Positions 37,376-45,218 of a stretch of DNA of 64,000 nucleotides are shown here, in pieces (the stretch's first letter is position 1; each line of letters starts with the position of its first letter). A model generated the notes under the pieces. That model worked only from the letters and a program-made list of their open reading frames with translations. It did no database searches and was not told where the DNA came from. This DNA comes from Planococcus antarcticus DSM 14505. GTDB taxonomy: Bacteria > Bacillota > Bacilli > Bacillales_A > Planococcaceae. Location of the stretch: the NCBI RefSeq assembly GCF_001687565.2, contig NZ_CP016534.2, positions 1,740,501-1,804,500 of the forward strand, given 5' to 3'. The position numbers were made by a program, and so were the translations under genes.

Positions 37376-38197
37376 ATGTGTAATGTCCTGCAAATCGCTC
37401 GCAGTACTTTTTACTATGAAACGTCCGTTTCAGTAGAAAAAGAACGCCAAAAAGCTCGAGCAGAACAAGAATTAAAAGATGAAATCTGGGCAATCTTTCA
37501 TGAGAATCGCCGTGTCTATGGGACGCGTAAACTGAAAGAAGAACTGAAGATCAGAAAGAATTGGATCGTCTCGAGACGTCGTATTGGACGCCTCATGGCG
37601 ACACTTGGCATCCAATCGAAATACGCACTGCCTTCGTACAAGCCGATGGTTACGCCTCCTAACGAAGCAACGTATCGAAACGTATTAAACCGTGAATTCA
37701 ATCCAACAGAGAAAAGTGCCGTATTGGTTAGTGACTTAACGTACGTGAAGGTTGGCGGCCGGTGGAATTATATTTGTTTCCTTCTCGATCTCTATAACCG
37801 TGAAATTGTCGGGTACAGTCTGGGTGAGCGAAAAGACGCTGCTTTAGTTCAGCGTGCCTTCGCGACGGTCAAAAGCGACCTGGGAGCCGTGAACATTTTC
37901 CATACAGACCGTGGATCTGAATTTAAAAATGCCGGTATTGATGCCTTACTAGAGACGCATCAAATTGAACGGTCGCTGAGTCAAAAAGGAAACCCTTATG
38001 ACAATGCGGTGGCAGAAGCTACGTTTAAGATTCTGAAGACGGAACTGATCAACGGCATGCACTTTGAATCCCTTAATCAGCTATCACTTGAGCTATTTGA
38101 TTACGTCCATTGGTACAATCATATTCGTTTACACGGCAGCTTAGGCTACACCAGCCCTGTCACTTATCGAAACGCAGCCCTTAAAAAAGTTGTTTGA
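37376..38197 (+). CDS. IS3-family transposase OrfB (DDE integrase)
   Basis: The product has the DDE catalytic residues: D in VLVSDLTYVKVG, D in IFHTDRGSEFKN and E in AVAEATFKILKTEL. The open frame begins upstream of the ATG at 37376, directly after the orfA slip site, and reads IEIIQQNQHLYSVSAMCNVL, which is the usual start of OrfB in the fused protein. So the working transposase is probably the OrfAB frameshift product. Confidence 0.92.
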   Translation: MCNVLQIARSTFYYETSVSVEKERQKARAEQELKDEIWAIFHENRRVYGTRKLKEELKIRKNWIVSRRRIGRLMATLGIQSKYALPSYKPMVTPPNEATYRNVLNREFNPTEKSAVLVSDLTYVKVGGRWNYICFLLDLYNREIVGYSLGERKDAALVQRAFATVKSDLGAVNIFHTDRGSEFKNAGIDALLETHQIERSLSQKGNPYDNAVAEATFKILKTELINGMHFESLNQLSLELFDYVHWYNHIRLHGSLGYTSPVTYRNAALKKVV

Positions 38198-38211
38198 TTT
38201 AGTGTTGACTT

Positions 38212-38266
38212 ACCAAGATGGGGCATTTCTCGTACTACTATTTATCGGTATTTGGAAAAGAAGTAG
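38212..38266 (+). pseudogene. Serine recombinase (resolvase), C-terminal remnant
   Basis: The 17 codons after the IS end read PRWGISRTTIYRYLEKK and then a stop. This is the C-terminal helix-turn-helix of a resolvase/invertase. All the rest of the gene is missing, removed together with whatever lay between it and the hydrolase fragment. Confidence 0.65.
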
Positions 38267-38306
38267 CTCTCAAGAATATGTGACATAAGGAAATAAGGTA
38301 GAAGAA

Positions 38307-38557
38307 CAAAAAAAAGCCTCTAACCGAAGTTAGAGGCTTATATATTTAGGGGGTTATTACCTGGGCGGCGTATCCAGGATCTCTGGTAACTCATCGTGAG
38401 CGCGTGGGGAACCTTTCCCACCTTAATAACCCTTCGTTACTAATTTCATTTGAGTAACACAGATAAATTTAATGGGTCTTCACAAACTTCCATGAGACTC
38501 GAAAAGTATTCGACCCACCATGGTCCGCATGATTAAGAGGCGTGATGGGTTCTGTTC
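38307..38557 (-). ncRNA. Candidate structured non-coding RNA of about 250 nt
   Basis: An extended -10 promoter (TGTTATAAT, -10 at 38563-38568 on the minus strand) points into a gene-free stretch that ends at a perfect terminator. In between are a GTTACT / AGTAAC hairpin, a long-range stem GGGTTATTA / TAATAACCC with inner GTGGGGAACC-type and CCAG / CTGG pairings, GGGTC / GACCC pairing and a C-rich unpaired segment (AATAACCCCCTAAAT) before the terminator. No coding frame is present. It does not match T-box, SAM, tmRNA, SRP or RNase P signatures that I know. Confidence 0.55.
38308..38339 (-). terminator. Terminator of the candidate RNA
   Basis: On the minus strand AAGCCTCTAAC, loop TTCG and GTTAGAGGCTT make an 11-bp perfect stem followed by about eight T residues. 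On the plus strand no T-run follows, so it acts in the minus direction. Confidence 0.9.
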
Positions 38558-38815
38558 CTACCATTATAACATTGAGTTTCTTCTATTATATAGTCCTAAA
38601 CTGCAGCGACCTGTTTTATTGTTATCACTATAGAATAAACATCTATATGTTAATCCGGCAATAAGAGCTCAAAATTATCCAACTATACATTGACTAAAAA
38701 ATAAATTATTTTTTATTCCTGACCAAAGAAGAGGACAGAAAAAAGAAAAGTTGATTGGTTTGTAGTCGACTACAAATAGTTATATAATAAATGTAGTTAA
38801 AGGAGGCGGTAGAAC

Positions 38816-39160
38816 ATGAGAACAAATGAAGTAGTGATTGAAAAAGTAAAGATTTGGCTCCAAGAAAATGGGAAGTCCCATCAATGGTTAGCTGAAGAAC
38901 TAAACATAAGCAAAGCATTAGTTGGCCATATGCTGTCGGGTAATCGAACGATTCAACCAAAAAGAATCCCTGAGTTAGCAAAAGTACTTGGTTTGTCGGT
39001 GAACGAACTGATGGAAGACAGCTCTCTTAACTCAAAACGGTTGGTTGTCCAGTTGAGAGGAACAACGTCCAACCGACGCTCCAAGCAAGAAGTGGAAGAG
39101 TTGCTATTCGCAATTGAAGATTATCTTGGGTTGAAGCGTGGGCAAAAAAATGGATCGTAA
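38816..39160 (+). CDS. XRE-family helix-turn-helix regulator
   Basis: The 114-residue product has an N-terminal XRE DNA-binding domain (HQWLAEELNISKALVGHMLS, residues about 20-70) and a charged C-terminal tail. It is the first gene of a three-gene unit with an ImmA/IrrE peptidase and a PIN nuclease. Such regulators commonly repress their own operon and are removed by the peptidase. Site AAAGGAGGCGG precedes the ATG. The 245 bases upstream, up to the candidate RNA promoter, are AT-rich and hold no gene. Confidence 0.9.
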   Translation: MRTNEVVIEKVKIWLQENGKSHQWLAEELNISKALVGHMLSGNRTIQPKRIPELAKVLGLSVNELMEDSSLNSKRLVVQLRGTTSNRRSKQEVEELLFAIEDYLGLKRGQKNGS

Positions 39161-39893
39161 AAAACAGGCAGAAGCGATTGCAGAGGCGTTTGCAGCTGAT
39201 TTTTTAGAAGAAACCACTGCTAATGCGATATTTATTGGTTCACATATCGAACGAATACTCGCTAGTAAAGCAAAAGTGATTTACCAATATGTAGAAGATC
39301 CTACTTATTACGGGGCAGCCGTCAGTCACGAATCGGGAGCTCAATTTATCGCGCTCAATACGTTTCATCCGTTGCGGGTGCGGTATTTTACGGCAGCGCA
39401 TGAGCTTTGGCATTTGTCTGAAGCTAGCCAGTTACAGGACGAAGATTTTGATCACGAACGCGCAGCTGATCGCTTTGCCGCAGCAATCATGTTGCCGAAG
39501 GCAATAATGAAGGATTTATGGCTTCAGTTCAAGAAGTTATATGAGCCGAAAGAAGCCATTATTCTCATTGCAGATTTTTCGGAAGTTCCTTATGAAGCCG
39601 TGGTTCGTCGGTTGAAAGAATTAGGAATTTCCCTTATTGGAGTTTCCTTTACTGAAGAGGAATGGAAGAACGAACGAGTAAAGTTGGACTTGTCTGAGAG
39701 CACGTTAGATTTTCCGCAACCGTTTGAACGTTTTACCGCCTATGAGCACGTTGTCGAAGATGCTCTTGAAAAAGGAGTCGTTGATTCTTTGGCCGCATCC
39801 CATAAACTAAAGAAGTACAACAGCCAGTTGGCGAAAAAATTGCAGGAACAAGAAATGAAGCGTGTCGCAGAGGAAGAACAGCATGAAACGTAA
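39150..39893 (+). CDS. ImmA/IrrE-type zinc metallopeptidase
   Basis: The 247-residue product has the zinc-peptidase motif AAHELWHLSE (HExxH) and a downstream AADRFAAAIMLP segment typical of ImmA/IrrE (COG2856). In known cases such peptidases cleave a partner XRE repressor after a stress signal. It overlaps the XRE gene by 11 bases and the PIN gene by 11 bases, so the three are translated as a unit. A GTG at 39138 is an alternative start. Confidence 0.9.
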   Translation: MDRKKQAEAIAEAFAADFLEETTANAIFIGSHIERILASKAKVIYQYVEDPTYYGAAVSHESGAQFIALNTFHPLRVRYFTAAHELWHLSEASQLQDEDFDHERAADRFAAAIMLPKAIMKDLWLQFKKLYEPKEAIILIADFSEVPYEAVVRRLKELGISLIGVSFTEEEWKNERVKLDLSESTLDFPQPFERFTAYEHVVEDALEKGVVDSLAASHKLKKYNSQLAKKLQEQEMKRVAEEEQHET

Positions 39894-40497
39894 AGGCAAA
39901 GTGTTTATTGACGCCAATATGATCATTCATGCTGGAAGTTTTCAGAAGACGGATGTGTTCCAATGGTTGAATCAGTAATACGAAGAGATCTATGTTCATA
40001 TAGAAGTTCTAAAGGAGCTTCAGGTAGCATCGGTACGGAAAAAGGCAGACGAATTCATAGCGAGTGGGCAATGGATTTTGTTTGATCCGCAAGCAGAAAC
40101 ACTCGTCCCGACAGAAGAATTGTATGATTTGTATGTGATCTATCTTAGGGAAATGCGCGAGGCATTTTATCAGCTCGATGTAAAAAAAGAGGCTGAAGGA
40201 CGCCGATTGAAAAACACAAACGACCTTGGCGAAATTCACAGCTTAGCAGCCGCAATGCTCCTGAGTGCAGGAATCATTTGTAGCAATGACTTGGATATTC
40301 GTGAGGTCATTGAAGATGCCCCTATTTACATCACCGTTGAAGAGGACGAAGAAAGTGTGTTGATGGAACAAGATACACTGGAAGATTTTTGTTACTTTGT
40401 GATTTCACATGAAATTGCCGAACGAAGTATGGTGCGAAAATTCTTCAAAGCCATTCAACCGCAGAAGATTGGGAAATTCGATAGACGAATAACCTGA
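39883..40497 (+). pseudogene. PIN-like nuclease gene, broken by an in-frame TAA
   Basis: The frame MKRKGKVFIDANMIIHAGSF is a PIN domain start with its first catalytic aspartate (IDAN). TAA at 39976-39978 interrupts it after FQWLNQ, and the frame continues in register to 40497 with VLKELQVAS, NDLGEIHSLAAAML and IICSNDLDIREV, which give the remaining acidic residues. PIN proteins are RNases and typical toxins. The frame would be 204 residues without the stop. The downstream part has an ATG at 40078 but would lack the first aspartate, so the toxin is probably dead. Confidence 0.75.
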
Positions 40498-40558
40498 TTC
40501 GCAGGGAGCAACCTGTTCACACACGAGTGGTTTCTGTTCGTAAACGTGGAGTGCAGCA

Positions 40559-40661
40559 AAAGAACGTTCGTAAAGTGTGTTGCCACCTTTACGAACGTTC
40601 TTTCTATAGGTTTTACTCTGTTTTTAAAGCGTTCGTAAAAGTGTACTTTTACGAACGCTTT
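40559..40661. repeat. Two long palindromes sharing a GTTCGTAAA core
   Basis: Palindrome 1 (40559-40603) has perfect 17-base arms AAAGAACGTTCGTAAAG and its complement around 11 bases. Palindrome 2 (40626-40661) has perfect 17-base arms AAAGCGTTCGTAAAAGT and its complement around two bases. A further single GTTCGTAAACG lies just upstream (about 40537). Palindrome 1 may serve as terminator of the XRE-ImmA-PIN unit, but the shared core suggests a repeat family or a protein site. The 320 bases after it to the next gene hold nothing that I can recognise. Confidence 0.8.
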
Positions 40662-40986
40662 ACTGGAAACAAGAATATGATATAGAAGGAAGTTATTTTG
40701 TTTGTAAGAGACAGAGCGTTAGAGTTGCGAATCATTTTGTAAGAGGAGGCGACTCCAGCTTCCAGAAGGCTTTTAGTAGTCCCTAATACGCAAACTTGTT
40801 ACATTCTGAATTCACCAAAAAACTAAGCTGAAGCAATTTTTACTATAGCATCGCGACGAGCTGAGAACGTCTATTTTTTACACTCACCTCTACTAAAATT
40901 ATTCGACTTCAAACTTCTAAAATTAAACTGCCATTGTCCTACTGAATATCGGACAATGGCAGTTTAGATGGTTTCTTGTAAATGGT

Positions 40987-41328
40987 CTACTTTACGGTAA
41001 CTAATTCAACAGGACCGTGGTCGTCACAGTGCCCGTCATGGACATGGTGCAGACGGCCATTCACTAAATAATCCACGTGGTCACCATGTGGAACCATTTC
41101 ATGTCCGCAATCGCTGTCGTGCTTGCAACCACAATTCATAGGTACACAAACATCCGGGTTCATCTCGGTAATAGAAATTTTGCATTCATCCCAATGTCCT
41201 TCATGCTCATGATGAAGATGTCCGTTATGCACATAGTCGATGTGATCCTCATGCTTTATCTTTGTGTGGCCGCATGACAGATTATGCTGGTGGGAATGAT
41301 GCTCATGGACATTGTGTTGGGTACTCAT
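40987..41328 (-). CDS. Histidine-rich metal-binding protein with a duplicated domain
   Basis: The 113-residue product consists of two copies of the unit CGHxxxxHxDHxDYxxNGxLHH followed by HEGHWDEC or HDGHCDDH. About a quarter of its residues are His, and there are several Cys. Such proteins occur near zinc-responsive CobW genes and probably bind or buffer zinc in the cytoplasm, as no signal peptide is present. A strong site (AAAGGAGG) precedes the ATG. No clear Zur box is upstream of it; a TAATATTA core near 41365 is too weak to call. Confidence 0.8.
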   Translation of the reverse strand: MSTQHNVHEHHSHQHNLSCGHTKIKHEDHIDYVHNGHLHHEHEGHWDECKISITEMNPDVCVPMNCGCKHDSDCGHEMVPHGDHVDYLVNGRLHHVHDGHCDDHGPVELVTVK

Positions 41329-41779
41329 AAAAAAACCTCCTTTGTATTTTTTTGTTGTTGATAATATTATTTCCTTTTCAAAGATTTACGAAACATATTT
41401 CTGATATATGTGCTTTTGGCATAGTTTAAGACCACTTTATCGCCTGTAAATTGTAAATGCGAGTTAAAAGGAGCAGACTCCTCAGAAATTTTCGGGAGGG
41501 CATGTTCAAAATCAGTCCTTTCCGGGGACTAATCCAAAACCGTCCGTGCAACGTCTGGCGGAATCACCGCTTTCTACCAGGTATCGGACCTCTGCTAAAT
41601 GGCGTAATCGGATAATCTATATATGAACAAGTGTACTTTTAAAAACAAAAATTTAATTGTTATTCGAATGAAAGCAATAAATGACGAGTCACTTCTGAAA
41701 TTTTTGACGGCAATAGGCTGAAGAAAAAATAGGAACTGATCAATTGAAATCCCAGAGAATGCTAGTGCTAAGTCTCTTT

Positions 41780-41800
41780 AAATCGTAATGATTACTTTTA
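41780..41800. promoter_or_regulatory. Zur box upstream of the first CobW gene
   Basis: AAATCGTAA-T-GATTACTTTTA matches the Bacillus Zur consensus (arms AAATCGTAA and TTACGATTT) with a full left arm and a partly changed right arm. It lies 47 bases before the CobW start codon. The rest of the 500-base gap 41329-41846 has no gene. Confidence 0.8.
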
Positions 41801-41846
41801 ACAACCTTTGCGTTATAGTAATGGAACAACAATGAAAGGGTGATAA

Positions 41847-42782
41847 ATGATGAAAAAGGTAGAAATAATTATTTTATCCGGCTTTTTAGGGTCCGGGAAA
41901 ACGACTTTTCTACAAAAAATTCTAGCAAAAGAGCAACAAGCTGAAAGAAAAGTTGCGGTAATTATGAATGAAGTGGGAAAAGTCTCGATTGATTCAGATT
42001 CTGTTCCTAAAGAAACACCCTTAAAAGAATTGCTTAACGGCTGTGTCTGCTGCACACTTTCCGGGGAGTTTGAAATACAAATAGCTGAACTCTTGCGCGA
42101 ATACGATTTAGATGTCATTTATATCGAAACCACTGGAGTGGCCCACCCAATCGAAGTATTGGATACTTGTTTATCTCCTCTTTTAGCTGAGAAACTAAAG
42201 ATTCGTTCCATTATCACTCTTGTAGATGCTGTTAGCTGGATCAATCGAAAAAAATTAAGGATACCTCTTCAGCGACTTATCATAGAACAAGTAAAACATG
42301 CTGATATTATTTTATTGAATAAAGTGGATTGTGTATCTAAGCATACACAGAATTGTATAGAAGAAGAAGTACGCAGTATTAATCCTTCTGGAAAAATTGT
42401 TCCAACCGTTTTCGCAGAAGTCAATGTCAATGAACTAATTACTTCCGAGAAACTAGAAAACGGCGAACATGAAAAAGTGCATGTCACCCAACATCTTCAT
42501 ATAAAAACCTATGTCCATACCTTTTTACATCCTATTAATCAGAAGTTATTTGAAGAATTTTTAAAAGCAATGCCAGATACGATCTATCGTATTAAAGGAT
42601 ATATTCGCTTCACTGAGAGTGAAGAAACTCTTCTTTTTCAATATTCATATGGAATGCCCTTTCACACCAAAGCAGGGTTAAAGATGAAAAATACGCTTGT
42701 TTTTATCGGGGATGATATTGACCATGATATTCTCCAAAAGATATTGAATGACATAGAGAAAAAAAGTATTCTCCCAATTTGA
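41847..42782 (+). CDS. CobW/COG0523-family GTPase (YciC-like), copy 1
   Basis: The 311-residue product has Walker A GFLGSGKTTF, the metal-binding motif GCVCCTL (CxCC), a switch with YIETTGVAHP and NKVD for guanine binding. COG0523 proteins use GTP hydrolysis to pass metals, here probably zinc, to client proteins. It lacks the His-rich stretch seen in copy 2. The upstream Zur box indicates expression during zinc shortage. It starts with MM; the second ATG at 41850 is equally possible. Confidence 0.92.
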   Translation: MMKKVEIIILSGFLGSGKTTFLQKILAKEQQAERKVAVIMNEVGKVSIDSDSVPKETPLKELLNGCVCCTLSGEFEIQIAELLREYDLDVIYIETTGVAHPIEVLDTCLSPLLAEKLKIRSIITLVDAVSWINRKKLRIPLQRLIIEQVKHADIILLNKVDCVSKHTQNCIEEEVRSINPSGKIVPTVFAEVNVNELITSEKLENGEHEKVHVTQHLHIKTYVHTFLHPINQKLFEEFLKAMPDTIYRIKGYIRFTESEETLLFQYSYGMPFHTKAGLKMKNTLVFIGDDIDHDILQKILNDIEKKSILPI

Positions 42783-42842
42783 AGATGGTTCTTCATTGTA
42801 TTGGTTGTGTTTTCTGATATAAAGAGATAAAATTTAAATTGC

Positions 42843-42863
42843 AAATAGTAATCATTACGATTT
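42843..42863. promoter_or_regulatory. Zur box upstream of the ferredoxin-CobW-SufU operon
   Basis: AAATAGTAA, TCA and TTACGATTT form a near-palindrome with one mismatch in the left arm to the Zur consensus. It lies 120 bases before the first gene of the operon. Confidence 0.8.
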
Positions 42864-42981
42864 ATAGCGTTGTGATGACTGAAAAATAAAGAACGAAGTC
42901 AAAAAAGAAAACAGAATTAAACTTTTGATTAAGTAAAAGACTCATCATCACGATTTCGATTTAACTGGAGGGAACTTCTAA

Positions 42982-43368
42982 ATGGCTACTTGGGATCTAC
43001 AAACCACGGAACATCATGTTCTTATATGCAACGGTGGAAGCTGCAACCAATTTGGAGCTGAAGAATTAACACAAGCAATTCGATCTGAAATTTCTCGCCG
43101 AGAGTTGGACGGTACTATTCACACTACCCGTACTCGGTGCAATGGACGATGTCATGACAAATGTGTTGTTATCGATTATCCCAAAGGCATATGGTATAAG
43201 GACTTAAAGCCAGAGGATGCCCATCTCTTTGTTGATTCTCTTCATGCAAATGAAAATTTTTCAACGAAAATAAGCCATTCTTTTAATGGCGAGGTTTTCG
43301 AGCGCTCAACGGGTGTCGTTAAAGGTGTTGCTAAAGATAGCGAAAAAGTAAGTAAGGCATCAAAATAA
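42982..43368 (+). CDS. 2Fe-2S thioredoxin-like ferredoxin domain protein
   Basis: The 128-residue product has CNGGSCNQ and later TRCNGRCHDKCVV, which give four cysteines spaced as in thioredoxin-like 2Fe-2S ferredoxins, and the typical YPKGIWYKDLKPEDA. Its C-terminal 40 residues are an extra tail with no recognised domain. It is the first gene of a Zur-controlled operon with a CobW GTPase and a SufU-like protein. Electron partner is unknown. Confidence 0.85.
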   Translation: MATWDLQTTEHHVLICNGGSCNQFGAEELTQAIRSEISRRELDGTIHTTRTRCNGRCHDKCVVIDYPKGIWYKDLKPEDAHLFVDSLHANENFSTKISHSFNGEVFERSTGVVKGVAKDSEKVSKASK

Positions 43369-43387
43369 CTAAACGGAGATGAATGCG

Positions 43388-44401
43388 ATGACTTTATCAA
43401 AACCGGCTAAAATTCCTGTTACTATTTTGACAGGCTATCTTGGCGCAGGGAAAACCACCCTTTTAAATCGGATACTAACGGAAAAGCACAATCAAAAGGT
43501 TGCGGTCATTGTCAATGAGTTTGGAGAAGTAGGAATAGATAATCAGCTAGTTGTTAGTGGAGACGAGGAAATTCTAGAAATGAACAATGGCTGTATCTGT
43601 TGTACTGTTCGTGGTGATTTAATTCGGATTTTGCGCACGTTAACTTTTTCCATGGAAGAAGGAAAAGTGAAATTCGATCGTGTCTTAATTGAAACTACGG
43701 GCTTAGCTGACCCAGCCCCAGTGGCCCAAACTTTCTTCATGGATGAATTGCTTTCACAAAAGTTCCAAGTAGACAGCATTATCACTGTTGTAGATAGTAA
43801 ACATGTTACAAGGCATCTGGACGGAAATGATGAGGCTCAAGAGCAAATTGCTTTTGCAGATGTTCTCATTTTAAATAAAACGGATTTAGTATCAGAAGAC
43901 GAATTGAATAAACTAGAGAAAAGAATTTCGAAAATGAACCCTGCTGCTAAGCGTATTCAGGCTCGAAATTGCGAAATCAATTTAAATACTATCTTGGGCA
44001 TCAACACATTTGATGTGACTCGGAAGCTTGAAATTGATCCTCATTTTTTGGAAGATCATCACGATCATGAGCATGATGATAGAGTGTCTTCCGTTGCTTT
44101 TATAGAAACTAAACCCCTCGATTTAATTAAAGTAGAGCAATGGATGAGTTACTTGGTACGTGAAAAGGGAGAGGACCTCTTACGATATAAAGGGATTCTT
44201 TCTATTAGGGGTATAGACGAAAGAATCGTCTTTCAGGGTCTTCATATGTTATTTTCAGGACATCCTGGTCGCAAATGGAAAGAAAATGAATCAAGACTAA
44301 GTGAGCTTGTGTTTATTGGGAAAAATTTAGACAAAGGAGAACTGGAAAGGCAATTCAAAGATTGTATAGCAAATGACCCCGTGGCTACTACCACAAAATA
44401 A
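43388..44401 (+). CDS. CobW/COG0523-family GTPase, copy 2
   Basis: The 337-residue product has [15 protein letters not shown] (Walker A), the CxCC motif [26 protein letters not shown] and a His/Asp-rich loop DHHDHEHDD near residue 225 before the C-terminal domain. These features are those of zinc-linked COG0523 proteins such as YciC/ZagA. Start at ATG 43388 fits ACGGAG spacing; an ATG at 43379 overlaps the site. It lies 10 bases after the ferredoxin gene stop region and 15 bases before the SufU-like gene. Confidence 0.93.
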   Translation: MTLSKPAKIPVTILTGYLGAGKTTLLNRILTEKHNQKVAVIVNEFGEVGIDNQLVVSGDEEILEMNNGCICCTVRGDLIRILRTLTFSMEEGKVKFDRVLIETTGLADPAPVAQTFFMDELLSQKFQVDSIITVVDSKHVTRHLDGNDEAQEQIAFADVLILNKTDLVSEDELNKLEKRISKMNPAAKRIQARNCEINLNTILGINTFDVTRKLEIDPHFLEDHHDHEHDDRVSSVAFIETKPLDLIKVEQWMSYLVREKGEDLLRYKGILSIRGIDERIVFQGLHMLFSGHPGRKWKENESRLSELVFIGKNLDKGELERQFKDCIANDPVATTTK

Positions 44402-44416
44402 GGAGGTGCTATTTTT

Positions 44417-44878
44417 ATGCTTGATGACTTGTATCGCCATGTTATCATGGAGCATTATCGGCGAAAAAGAAATTTCCAAGAATTACGGGGAAATAGGATT
44501 CGAAAGGTGCACTTCAAAAACCCCACGTGCGGCGATGTCATGACATTGTATTTAGATATAGAACAAGACCATGTGAATAAAGCGGCTTTTATTGGCGAGG
44601 GCTGTAGTATAAGCATGGCCTCAGCCTCTATGATGACAGAACTGATTGAAAATAAATCAATTAAAGAGATTGCATCTCTAAGAAATGCATTTGAAGTTTT
44701 AATTCGGCGGGGAGAAAAGACAACAGCAATAGACTTAGGCGATAGCTTATCGCTAGAAGGTGTGCATAAATTGAAAGCCCGACATAATTGTGCATTGATG
44801 ACTTGGCAGGCACTCGATAAACTATTAAAAGAAAACCAAGACTATAACTTAAATACCTCCCAGTTAATGGATAAATAA
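44417..44878 (+). CDS. SufU/IscU-like scaffold paralogue
   Basis: The 153-residue product matches SufU: DLYRHVIMEHYRRKRNF at the start, FKNPTCGDVMTLYLD (Cys and Asp ligands), GEGCSISMASASMM and a C-terminal ARHNCALMTWQALDKLL. SufU is a zinc protein that accepts sulfur from SufS, so all three cysteines and the Asp seem present. A copy under Zur control, next to a zinc chaperone GTPase, differs from the usual suf operon setting, which was not seen here. A terminator follows. Confidence 0.87.
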   Translation: MLDDLYRHVIMEHYRRKRNFQELRGNRIRKVHFKNPTCGDVMTLYLDIEQDHVNKAAFIGEGCSISMASASMMTELIENKSIKEIASLRNAFEVLIRRGEKTTAIDLGDSLSLEGVHKLKARHNCALMTWQALDKLLKENQDYNLNTSQLMDK

Positions 44879-44908
44879 ATAAAAGCACCCTGCAGTTAGG
44901 CTGCGATG

Positions 44909-44945
44909 AGATGACTCTGGTATTGTATCGGAGTCATCTTTTTTT
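44909..44945 (+). terminator. Terminator of the ferredoxin-CobW-SufU operon
   Basis: AGATGACTC and GAGTCATCT form a 9-bp stem followed by seven T residues. The 210 bases from here to the next Zur box contain no gene. Confidence 0.85.
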
Positions 44946-45154
44946 GACGCTATTGCTTGAGCATTCTGCTGGAATCATCCGCCAGTCCTTTCATTTTGGA
45001 AAGACAGGTTGTTTGTTAGTCAATGAGGGTCATCTTATTTGCGTGCGTAAATGAACATGATGCGAATTACAATACAATGGCCATTGTATAACCGCGGTTT
45101 AAAATTTGCTTGTCTTTTTTGGGAGGAAATGCTAGAGTATCTATAGCTTCCTGT

Positions 45155-45175
45155 AAATCGTAATGATTACGATTT
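45155..45175. promoter_or_regulatory. Perfect Zur box upstream of znuA
   Basis: The 21-base element is a perfect palindrome with arms AAATCGTAA and TTACGATTT around TGA. A possible promoter (TTGTCT, 18 bases, TAGAGT) ends just upstream, so Zur binding would block it. It lies 44 bases before znuA. Confidence 0.9.
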
Positions 45176-45218
45176 AAAAGGTATCTAAATTTTTGCTATA
45201 AAGAAATGAGGAGAAATA

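Larger units (their letters stand above)
36976..38210 (+). mobile_element. IS3-family insertion sequence (IS150-like)
   Basis: The element has imperfect terminal inverted repeats (left TAGTCTACACTTAGTTGG near 36981, right end complement AAGTCAACACTAAATC near 38208) and carries orfA and orfB of an IS3 transposase. Both genes look intact. No target duplication is visible: the left flank is a hydrolase gene and the right flank the end of a serine recombinase gene. Exact ends are uncertain by a few bases. Confidence 0.85.

Noticed and set aside
38307..38557. Known RNA classes (T-box, tmRNA, SRP RNA, RNase P, SAM or lysine riboswitch)
   Set aside because: None of their conserved motifs was found in either strand; the region is reported only as a candidate RNA.
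41480..41620. Possible transposase or protein remnant upstream of the CobW gene
   Set aside because: Short open pieces on both strands showed no recognisable motif and no start signals.
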